Assembly (NCBI GenBank): GCA_018812715.1
Contig: JAHJCT010000022.1
Location: 1-36,711 of the forward strand
DNA length: 36,711 bases
Direction: 5' to 3'
Origin: Microcaldota archaeon
GTDB lineage: Archaea > Micrarchaeota > Micrarchaeia > Anstonellales > Bilamarchaeaceae
Numbering within the stretch: position 1 is the first letter of the stretch; each line of letters begins with the position of its first letter. Position numbers and translations under genes: made by a program. Under the pieces are notes generated by a model. The model was not told the DNA's origin and searched no databases. It was given only the letters and a program-made list of their open reading frames with translations. Of this stretch, positions 7,308-16,800 are shown piece after piece.

Positions 7308-7925
7308 ATGGCGAGAGAGCACTCAGATCAACCAGCTAAGGTTATTCCATTCTCAAGAGCACGCAAGCCGGCAACTGGCAGAGCCCTTAAAAATATCTCT
7401 ACCGAAGGTCTTATGGCGGAGATTCTAACTCTTCGTTCTCCTAACGGAAAGAATATGGGTCGTGATCGCTTGGTTGAGAAAAAATTCCCTCGAAAACTTA
7501 ATGCTGATGAATGTGCCGCATTGCTAAGTGGAATAGCCCCTATTACTCCTGAGATTTCACAACTCTTACAAATCCCAAAAACACTTTATATGCTTGGTAA
7601 TGAGCCGTCTTTTTCTTCACAGCAAGACAGGGGCATTAACGAAATTGTAAAATCATTATTATACGGTTCTCCAATGCCAGTTGTTCTGCCTGACTATGGT
7701 ATTTACATAAGCAGCCGAGGAAGCAATGTTTTCTGTACCCTCGTTGATAAAAAAAGAAAAATCATAGTTCATGCAACTATCAACAGCATGTACGCTAAAC
7801 AGGGTTCTTGGAAATCTTTTCAACAAACTATCCAACGCGCCCTTGACACTGCCAAATCTTATGAAACAAAAAAAGAACCATTCAATTTTGTTTTAACTAA
7901 CGAAGGAATAACCAGTACGCTTTAA
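7308..7925 (+). CDS. Unknown protein sharing a C-terminal domain with the 8981-10273 protein
   Basis: This 205-residue soluble protein has no family I recognise. Its last ~140 residues align by eye with the C-terminal domain of the TIM-barrel protein encoded at 8981-10273. LVDKKRKIIVHATINSMYAK matches LIDKERRIGVDETVLSVYGK, and both are followed by W..F...I.(R)ALD.A-like helices and a GI(T/S)(S/N).L end. A preceding helix plus LQIPKTLYML / LNLPSHGLLE also matches. The N-terminal 55 residues are basic (PFSRARKPATGRALK). A TATA-like TATTTAATA about 25-30 bases before the ATG suggests a leaderless transcript. It is tail-to-tail with the 7922-8839 gene, overlapping it by 4 bases. Confidence 0.75.
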   Translation: MAREHSDQPAKVIPFSRARKPATGRALKNISTEGLMAEILTLRSPNGKNMGRDRLVEKKFPRKLNADECAALLSGIAPITPEISQLLQIPKTLYMLGNEPSFSSQQDRGINEIVKSLLYGSPMPVVLPDYGIYISSRGSNVFCTLVDKKRKIIVHATINSMYAKQGSWKSFQQTIQRALDTAKSYETKKEPFNFVLTNEGITSTL

Positions 7926-8839
7926 CTTGTTATTATAAATTCTCCATTCCAGCCTCTTCGAAAATGCACTGATTCTCCTTCTCTTCTCGAATAAAGGCCA
8001 TTTCTTGCTATTGCCTGATGTCCAATCATCCATGCATGCGCATTACCGTCAATATAGAAAAAGGGTGATCTTCCACTTTCAAACGTACCATACCCAGTAT
8101 TAACGCCTCTATCCGAACTTGGCATACCCTGAGGCATCTCACGTAGTTCTATTCCTAATGGAGCATATCTCTTTCTAAGATCGGCTATCACTGCGTTGTT
8201 TATTTTTTCTAAATTCTTTAAGTCCACACCATGATATCTTGGCTGAACAAGGAGTAACAATTTGCCATCATGACCTTTCATCAAAAATAATCTTCTCCTA
8301 TAAGAAAATGCATCTGTTTCTCTAATAACAATCTGCTTTATCCAAGGCAGTTCTATTGTTCCTATTATGCCACCTATATGAAAAGTGTTTAGCAGAGGGT
8401 CCTGACAGTTTGGATTGCCTATAACATTTCCTCCATAAAAACTATCTTCAAAGCGGCCAGTTTCTTCGATTCCTAATCTTCCAATATAATCCTGTTTCCA
8501 GGCAGCGAATACTAGCCCGCCTCTTTTTTCCCCAATGAATCTAATCAATTCTCTGTGAAAATCAACTGAAAATTTAAAGTCCCTAAATTCCTCCGTTCCA
8601 TCAAGATATGCAGCCATTGCCTGATCAAGTACTGGTATTGCATCTTGGAATGCATCTTCTCGAACAACACAATCAAATCCTCTTGTTTTAGGGTTTGTTA
8701 AAAGCATTAAATTTTCTCTATATGCACCTACATCATGCATGATTTTTTCAGGAATATCTGGTCGTAGCTTTTTATCCGTGAATGGATCTTTTTTCTCAAC
8801 ACCCTCTCTATCTGTTTTCCGTGGATTACCAAAAATCAT
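7922..8839 (-). CDS. Free-standing homologue of the giant protein's C-terminal domain
   Basis: The protein has about 305 residues and an unknown function. From about residue 75 to the end it is clearly homologous to the last ~240 residues of the giant protein encoded at 10824-26372. Shared blocks are EFRDFKFSVDFHREL (AFRDFKFSEDFHREL in the giant), NCQDP (TCQDP), GTIELPWIKQIVIRE (GTVELPWVKQIIIRN), YRRRLFLM (YRRRLFLV) and SGRSPFFYIDGNA. Conserved Cys145 and a following His could be catalytic or metal-binding, but this is inference. Unlike the giant it has many lysines. I chose the ATG at 8839 because a TATA-like TTTAATATTT lies about 25-30 bases upstream; the open frame extends to 8935, but that stretch looks non-coding. 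Confidence 0.8.
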   Translation of the reverse strand: MIFGNPRKTDREGVEKKDPFTDKKLRPDIPEKIMHDVGAYRENLMLLTNPKTRGFDCVVREDAFQDAIPVLDQAMAAYLDGTEEFRDFKFSVDFHRELIRFIGEKRGGLVFAAWKQDYIGRLGIEETGRFEDSFYGGNVIGNPNCQDPLLNTFHIGGIIGTIELPWIKQIVIRETDAFSYRRRLFLMKGHDGKLLLLVQPRYHGVDLKNLEKINNAVIADLRKRYAPLGIELREMPQGMPSSDRGVNTGYGTFESGRSPFFYIDGNAHAWMIGHQAIARNGLYSRREGESVHFRRGWNGEFIITS

Positions 8840-8980
8840 AACTAGTTTATATCGCGCAAATATTAAAAAGCTACCACAATCATCAATTATCTCCCATTTT
8901 CTAGCTTGAACAGTTTTTTTCATAAAAAAACACACTATTTAAATCTTTCTTCCTATAATTCTAATGATAAGGCTGAGCAG
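8840..8980. promoter_or_regulatory. Divergent promoter region between two module-sharing genes
   Basis: This 141-base AT-rich gap separates the minus gene (start 8839) from the plus gene (start 8981). TTTAATATTT, read on the minus strand around 8860-8868, fits a TATA box for the minus gene. TATTTAAATC at 8936-8945 fits one for the plus gene, with a short leader. The in-frame extensions of both genes into this gap have low-complexity translations, which supports the chosen starts. Confidence 0.5.
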
Positions 8981-10273
8981 ATGACTACTAATCGAAAACT
9001 CCTGATACCTACTGTAAAATTTACTGAAGTAGACAAAGTAAAGCAATTTGCAGGATACTTTCAGGCAGTAGAGCTTGATCTTCACGGCGTAAAACAAGTT
9101 ATAGACAGAAATCAAAGAGCAGCACTTTCTGTTTCTCATATACTTATGAAAGAAATGGGAGTTGATGTTCATGCTGTTCATTTGAGAGGTTTTGATCTTA
9201 GTGTAAATGATAAGAAGCTGCGCAGCAAAGCAACTTCTTTTTGTAATGATATCTATTCAATTCTTACCCCAAAAATAGCAGTTCTTCATCCAGGTAAGGG
9301 CGATCTCCCTACTCTTGTTTCCAATCTTCGCTTTTTGCTTGGAAAAATTCCACCAGAATTAACTATTGTTATCGAAAACATGACTCATTCAAAATCAGCT
9401 TTGCATTCTCCAGAAACAATAAGAGAATTTGTTCAAAGAGTTGAAGACATGCCTTCAAATGTCGGCGTTTGTATAGACACGGCACACCCACTTTTTGTTT
9501 CAATGCAAATGGATGGTGATGCATACACTGAACTGGTTTTAACTCACATGCGGGCTGCTTTGCCAAGACTTAGACATCTACACTTTTCAGATCGTGATAT
9601 TAGGGATGCACGATCAGTAAAACATCTTCCTATTGGAGAAGGAATGATTGACTGGCAAAGAATTGATGCATTTGTCGAAGAAATCGGTTATGATGGAAAA
9701 GCAGTTATTGAACTAAGATATGCTGATGGTCTTGATGATTTGGTAGTTCCATCTGCCTGCAGGTATTATGGCTGTGACGAAAAGGATTTAAATTCCGGGT
9801 CCAGAAATACTGATATGGCAAGTGTAAAGATCACAAAGGAAGAATTTATTGAAAAAACAAATCTTCCACCACACATAGTTGCATTGCTCAATTTACCTTC
9901 ACATGGATTACTTGAAGAATCTGATCATTTTACTTATTTCATAGTCCCTTCATCTTCTTATAAACCTCAACATGTGGATCCACATCACGCATTAACCGGA
10001 GAAAATGACGCCGTTGAATGGGCTACATATGTTTTCGGCATTAGAAAAGATGCTAAACAAAGTTATGCTGTTCTTATAGATAAAGAAAGGAGAATTGGCG
10101 TTGATGAAACTGTTTTGAGTGTTTATGGGAAAGGTTTTGATTGGAGTGATTTTGAAGCTTCATTCAGAGAAGCACTTAAATTAGCTAGCATGAGCAAAAA
10201 GGCCAATCACATTGTTTGTTCAATGGGCATTTCGAATGTTTTATATCCAAAAGAAAAAGGCGCATGGAAATAA
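8981..10273 (+). CDS. Xylose isomerase/AP endonuclease-like TIM-barrel protein with extra C-terminal domain
   Basis: Residues ~5-270 form an AP_endonuc_2-type TIM barrel. The metal-ligand positions of the endonuclease IV / sugar-isomerase superfamily are visible: AVLHPGKGD, VIENM, VCIDTAH, LHFSDRD, LPIGEGMIDW and AVIELRY. This implies a divalent-metal enzyme acting on a sugar phosphate or abasic DNA; which of these is not decidable by eye. Residues ~280-430 form a second domain that also makes up most of the protein encoded at 7308-7925. The start ATG at 8981 has a TATA box 36-45 bases upstream; the frame extends to 8906, but that part is not protein-like. It faces the minus-strand giant operon tail-to-tail, with 0 bases between stops. 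Confidence 0.8.
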   Translation: MTTNRKLLIPTVKFTEVDKVKQFAGYFQAVELDLHGVKQVIDRNQRAALSVSHILMKEMGVDVHAVHLRGFDLSVNDKKLRSKATSFCNDIYSILTPKIAVLHPGKGDLPTLVSNLRFLLGKIPPELTIVIENMTHSKSALHSPETIREFVQRVEDMPSNVGVCIDTAHPLFVSMQMDGDAYTELVLTHMRAALPRLRHLHFSDRDIRDARSVKHLPIGEGMIDWQRIDAFVEEIGYDGKAVIELRYADGLDDLVVPSACRYYGCDEKDLNSGSRNTDMASVKITKEEFIEKTNLPPHIVALLNLPSHGLLEESDHFTYFIVPSSSYKPQHVDPHHALTGENDAVEWATYVFGIRKDAKQSYAVLIDKERRIGVDETVLSVYGKGFDWSDFEASFREALKLASMSKKANHIVCSMGISNVLYPKEKGAWK

Positions 10274-10822
10274 TCAAGTCTTTTGTACTTCTTTCGTATT
10301 ATCTGGTTTTTGAGTTTTTCTTGATTTTTTCTTTTTCTTAAAAGCACGTGATGGTTTTTCAATAATAGGCTTTAGTGAAGGATTTTGTCTTATTATTCTG
10401 TCTGCTGCTTCTGCAAGACTTTTGTCTGCTTTTTTAGCTTTTTTAAGAAGATCGATTGTTGTTTCTGAAACAGGAAAACTGCTGCTGCCTGCTAATGCCA
10501 CCATAGCTACTCCATATTTCAAAAATTCTGATCTCTTTCCTTTTTTCATACGCAAACCTTTGCTTATCAGAACCTGTCCACTTGTTTCCATGAAGCTATG
10601 CCAATAATCTGTCGTAGGCAATCTATCAAAAGATTTGAGCGCATCACTAAGTGTTGCTGATTTTTCCTCACCATTCAAAACTTTGATTATACTATTTCCA
10701 ATGTTTGCAAGTTCTCTTACATTAGGATCATCAGAACTTGATAATTTTGCTGTGATCTCTCCTCTTTTTACTCTTCCTTCATGCCATATCAATGTGAAAA
10801 ACATTTCTTGTGTCTCAACCAT
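10274..10822 (-). CDS. Unknown helical protein with Lys-rich tail, last gene of the giant operon
   Basis: This 182-residue protein is mainly helical and has no recognised family. The C-terminus is a basic low-complexity tail (AFKKKKKSRKTQKPDNTKEV) that could bind nucleic acid, acidic protein or membrane. Its ATG comes 1 base after the TAA of the giant gene, so the two are translationally coupled. The giant is acidic, Arg-rich and almost free of lysine, so the Lys-rich tail is a sharp contrast and makes electrostatic partnership conceivable, though unproven. It ends exactly where the plus-strand TIM-barrel gene ends. Confidence 0.7.
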   Translation of the reverse strand: MVETQEMFFTLIWHEGRVKRGEITAKLSSSDDPNVRELANIGNSIIKVLNGEEKSATLSDALKSFDRLPTTDYWHSFMETSGQVLISKGLRMKKGKRSEFLKYGVAMVALAGSSSFPVSETTIDLLKKAKKADKSLAEAADRIIRQNPSLKPIIEKPSRAFKKKKKSRKTQKPDNTKEVQKT

Positions 10823-10823
10823 G

Positions 10824-13800
10824 TTATTCAGCCCCTATTAAGTGTTCCCCGCTCCAACCTATTGGAAATTCAACCGCTTCTCCCTCTCTTCTGTAATGCA
10901 AACCATTTCTTGCAAATGTCATTTCTCCTGCCGCAACCCTATAAGCATTACCATCTATATAGAAGAATGGTGATCTGCCACTCATAAATGTTTCATAACC
11001 TGTATTTATTCCTTCATCTGTTGAATACGCATTCCTAACATTCCTTACTTCTATTCCTAGTTCCCCATATCTTTCCTGCAGTGCGCCCATCACCTGTGTA
11101 TCTATCTCTCTTATGTTTGGCATATCTCTGGCAGCATAAAATGGTTGTGCCAATAGAATTGGCTCTCCATTATCTCCGTTTACTAAGAACAATCTTCTTC
11201 TGTATATTATCTGCCCTTCTTCATTTCTGATTATGATCTGCTTAACCCATGGCAATTCTACTGTTCCTACTATACCTACAATGTGGTATTGCTGTCCCGA
11301 AGGATCCTGGCATGTAGCCTCACCCCTTACAATACCCCCGCGGAATCCATCTTCAAAGCTTCCTGATTCAGTTACTACATAAGTTGTATCTGCAACTTCT
11401 ATTTCGTTTGAGTGGTCCCCTCTCCATCTAGAAAATATCGCATCTCCCCGTTCTTCGCCTACAAGCCCTTGCAATTCTCGGTGGAAATCTTCTGAAAACT
11501 TAAAGTCCCTGAATGCTTCTTCTCCTTGTGCACGTGCACTTAGTGCCTGATCTAATACAGCTGCTGCCTGATCAAATCCTTCAACTTCGCCAAAGAATCC
11601 AATCAATCTTTCGATAGAAGCTCTTGCAGGACCTACTAAATTATCACGGAAACTTGATACTTGGATTATTAGATCAAGATTCTCCATAATGAATTCAGGT
11701 GATAATTCAACTCCTTCCGGAAGGAATCTTTCACTTATTACTTGCCCTATTCTTTGTCTAAATTCTTCATTTGTCATGTGTTGGTATTGTCCCTGATCAT
11801 TACGGGATGGCGTTAACCCTCCTGATATTTCAGCTAAAATTTCCCCACCTATTCTTCCTTGTATATAATAATCAGTAAATCGATTGATTTCTGGCAGTCT
11901 ATTCCGTACGAAGTCTCGTCTTCCTGTACGCCCCCCATCTCTTGCATATTCAAGGTGAGCCCCAACCATTCTGAGCCATGCCTCACCTCCAGCCAGGTTC
12001 ACCCCTCTTTCTATTCCCATTATCAATTCAGTAACTGCCCTAAAACGATTGTGGTCCCTTAAATCGCTTCTTACATGATCATTGTCAAGCGCACTTAGTA
12101 CTAGCTCTCTCGGTACAATGCCCATTTCAGGTAGCATATAAGCAATGAAAGGCAATCTGTTTGGTCTTGGTGCTTGCCCCACTAATCCTTCCATTCTCTG
12201 AGCCATTTCAGGTGACCAAACAAAGTTTCTTTCAATAACTGCAAGATACATTTCTCTTTCGCTTGGAATGATTCTGCTCACATCATTAATCATGTATGTT
12301 AATGCAGGTTCAAGCAAAGTTCCTCTGCTCTCAACAGGTACTTGATTTGCAATTCTAGAAAGTGTTTCAAGTGCTCTATTCATTCTGTGGATCTGACCAG
12401 TATTTGTTAATGGGAAACTATCCAAAATTCCTATTCGTACTCCTGGCCTTATCTCATTTGTTAAAAGTGGCAGAGCATCAATACCATAAGTATGCAATTG
12501 TGCGGCAAAGTCAAACACTGTACGAATAGTTGTTAGTTCAATCGGATCGCTGAGATTTCTATAATGGAATAATGTATCTAATCCAGCAACTGTCCTCATA
12601 TATTGTTCTGAAAATGCCGCTACATTTTCAGGCGGGGCATTTGTTCTTATATATTCTATACCAGTAACAACATCTGGAGCAACTTGGCCAAATCCTCTTT
12701 GTGCCAGAACACCAAAAACAAAATCATTTTGATCTGGTACTGCTCTTCCATCCTGTTGTGCACGTGATAAAGCAAAGTCATATACCAAAGCATCAGTAGT
12801 ATCAGTTGGCCTGCTTCCAAGTTCCTGAATTCTCATTGCTTGTCTTGAATATTCTTCTCTAAATCTAAATGCTACTACTTCTCTCGGAAGTCCGCTTACT
12901 TCTACTGCATCATCTATTGCTCCCATGAAAAATCTGTCTTCTATTGTTTCTGGCTCTGTCATTCTACCATATCTACGTGCTTCTTCAACTCTTTCTTCTA
13001 CCATTGTTCTTGCTTGATCTGGAGCTATGCCTTCATCTATATATTCTCTAGTAGCTCTAATACTCTCAAGTTCAAGCGCTCTCTCATTTTGAATTCTTTG
13101 TGCATGTGTTTGTATCATTGCACTGCGTTCTTCACCTTCAGGTCTACTCATAATTTCTTGCATTCCTTCATAATATTCAGGATAATCTTGTCTTATACTT
13201 TCTAGAGTTCTTTCTCCTCCTTCTATACTTGTTATCAAATCCTCAAGTACTCTATCAGTTCCTCTAAGAAGACCTTCCCAATGATCTAACAAATTCATTC
13301 TTGCTTCTCTTCTCTCTAAAATTGCTAATTCCAATTCTCTTTCAAAATAGGGGCGTGCTTCAACAGTTGCTTCAGGAGCGGCAATAGCTATTTCTTCCGT
13401 TTCCCCATGAGGTGTTTGATATTCAAAACGAGCAACTTCTCTTCCTTCTCTTACTTCTGTTCCAGTATATCTTATATTTTCTGGTAGCTCTGTTTCTCCA
13501 ATTATATTTGCTCTTCTTTCTAATTCTCCATTAACCAGTGCAAGTATTTCTTCTGTTCCAGCTCTTACTCTTGGATCACGTGCACCTTCCACTACACCTT
13601 CAAATTCACTGCCCCATCTCTGTAAAATATCTGATGAACAATTTGGCAATTCGCTTCTTAAGATTCCTAGGACTTCATTTGTCGCAACTGTGTTCTCTCT
13701 CATTAATCCTACTCTATACAAGAAGAACATACTCTCAAGCATTTCAATTCTTGCTTGACCTGGGTTTTCTTGAATTGCTTGTATGCGATCTGCTACAGTG

Positions 13801-16800
13801 TTAATGTCAAATGTGATCTCCGCAGTTTCTCCTGCATTTCTTGCCATAACAGTTCCATTGAACTCTTCAGCCCCCTGTACTATGCTGATTATATTCATCT
13901 GCTCTATTGCAGCAAATCCTTCATTAATACCCTCAATAAAAGCTCGTAATCGTCCTTCAGTATAAGTACCATTGTCTATCATTTGTGCAATCTCTCGCCA
14001 AAATAAAACACTATCCCTAGTTGATCCTTCTCCTCCAGGTCTTATTCCATTTCCCCAACCTATCCCAGCATTTTCAAAATCTATCCTGAATACCTCAATA
14101 TTATCTCCTGTTATATTTACTCTGTAATTTCCACCATGTGAATCTGGTATACCTAAAGCAAAGTCTATTACCCCCTGTCTGCCAAATGCTCTAAGCAAAC
14201 CAATTATTTGCTCTTCAGAAGTGCTTGGATCTCTTAAAGCCCTTCTCAAATCCATTTCTCCGACTCTTTGCTCTAATGCTGTTCCATCTTCCAGTAAAAT
14301 ATACTCTGGCCTTATCTCACCAATACTATCATAAAGTGCTGCACCAAGCCGTTCTTGTGTGTATTCTCTTGGTCTATATATGTAATCTACACTGGTGCCA
14401 TCTTCTCTTACTATTCTTACTTCAAAGACATCAGGGTAACCTTCTACATTTTCTACAGAAGAAACACTCCAATTTCGTTCTCTTATAGCATCTTCTACTA
14501 TTGATCTTACTCCTTCTTGGCTATATCTTGATCCCACCACCATCTCCGAAGTCACATCATGAACTTCTTCACTTACTGGCAATGCTCTGATCATCTCTTC
14601 TTGTGCTGTTTCAACAAGAGGTCTCCCCGTTCTGCGATTGCGAATGTATCTGCCAAATGCCCTGTCATTTGTTGCATTTGCTCTGAAACCGCGATGGGTT
14701 GTCAACGGTCTCAATGCTTCCTGAACCGGCTCTGGCAATGTTTCCATCAATCTTGCGTTTCTCTCAACTCTTGCAAGCACTGCAGGATCATCAATCACTC
14801 TCTCTCCATTAGCATGCAACTCATAGAGTACGAGATCCCTTGCAAATTCTGCAAGATTATCCTGAATTCTCAAATCTAATCTTTCAGCAACTTCAAATCC
14901 AACTCGTTGCTGATCCTCTGGTGCAAGTGCTCTAAATGCATCTACGTTTCCATCCATCACATCTGCCATAACTTCTTCGGCTATCTCAGTTCTGGCTACT
15001 TCTGGCCTTACTAATGGTTCTGTTGGCGGTGGTTCTGGCCGTATAGGTTCTGGTTCAGGTCCTAGTATTGGTTGTGTTGGTTCTAATACTGGCTGTCGCA
15101 TAGTCACTCTCTCAGCTTCACCAATTCCTGGCATCATCTGCCGAATCATTTCATCTTGCGATCTGATGAATTCTTCTTGTCTGACAGATGTTGATGCATC
15201 ACGGTATAATTCCAGGAAACTATCTGCATGCAAAATAGTCCTACCGTCTCTATCAACAATAATTGTGGAATCACTTCCACCTTGTCTCACAAAATCCCCG
15301 ATACCTAAACCTGACGTAGATTCAACATCCATTGCAACGCCATATGGCAATCCGTCATGTACTGTTACTACTGTACTAAGATTACCTTGCATTTCAGGGC
15401 TATCTTGGGGAAGGCGTGCTCCAAGTTCTGCTGTTTCACTGAACATATCCCTATAAAGGGTTGTAGCACCTAGTGGTCCGCCTTCAAGCAGTGGTCTGCC
15501 TAATGGTGTTTCAAGACGGCTTGCTTCGTGAGAAACATAGGCTAATATCTGTATAAGCTCTGAAGTACCTCTGGCAAAATCTTGATTAAATCCTGTATAC
15601 TCTGGTGTCCAGTCTGGTGTTGCTCCTATATGGCCTCCAATATAGTCCATATCAATGGGCTGGAATGTTAACATTGTTTCGCCATTTTCTCTTCTTACCA
15701 TGACTACTGCAGTATTTCGTGGAGCCCTGTCCATGAGAAGTGCTCTTCTGGACATTTCATGATATGCTCGCCATGCCTGGAACAATTCCTGTCTGCCTGT
15801 TTCTGTTCCTAACATTCTGAAAAATTCTTGATGAACTGGATTCGCTGGATCTGGATTATTATATATATCATGTAAAAACATCTGCACTCCTTCTACAGTT
15901 ACGTTTTCTGTTTGTCCATTTGGTAATCTTATACTTATTTCACTACCAACTGAATCGTGAATATCTTCAATTATCGTGAAGTTTCTGATCACATGTTCTG
16001 ATTCGTCTCCAATGTGTATGCTAAGTCCAGTGTCATATTCCCCTGGGCGTATTCCAGAAGTATACAATCCCTCTGCAAGACAAAGCTCACGACCAAAGTT
16101 TGCTGCTTCATAGGATTCCATTTTTACAAAGAGGCGTCTGCCATTTGACATTTCAACACTATAAATACCTCTCATTCCGCCGATGTGATTTACACCGGTT
16201 ATGGTGGTTCCTTCAAATCCTGGAACACCAGCAAGTTGTGATTCAAGATTCCCCCTCATAACCAAATCAAAGAAATTGCCGGTCAATGAATCAATCTCTA
16301 AAATTCGCGCAGCTCGTTCTTGTAATTCTCTTGGCACTGTCGCATCAAGAGGAAGTGCATCTATTTGTCTTTGGGCATCAACAATGTTCGCCCATTCTGT
16401 TACGTCTATACCTATTGCATCTAAAACCCGAAGCCTTCCATCCGTGCCTCCTTCTCCATAAATTCTTACTACTTCCTCAGCATCCAAATTCATTCTTCCT
16501 GCTAGGTCTCTTATCAGAGCTTCCTCTTCTGCTCTCACTTGTTCTGGGGGGCGTGATCGTCTTGCTTCTCTTATTGCATTCATTCTTTCTCGTTCTTCTT
16601 GCGCTGCTGGCCAGTGTGCAGCAAGTCTTTCTCTGACAAGTTGTGGCGTTCCATCAGCAGTTAATGTCCATAATAGCTGCCCTAAGCCAGTATCTCTTCC
16701 CATTATTCCAACTAATCTTAATTCTAATTCTTCTCTTGTTATTTGACCAGATCCAACTCTTCTTCTTAAGCTGTCAGCAAATTCCAAGATCTCAGTTCGG

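Noticed and set aside
8840-8935. Upstream extension of the 7922 gene to 8935
   Set aside because: The extra 32 residues are not protein-like and overlap a TATA-like box correctly spaced for the ATG at 8839.
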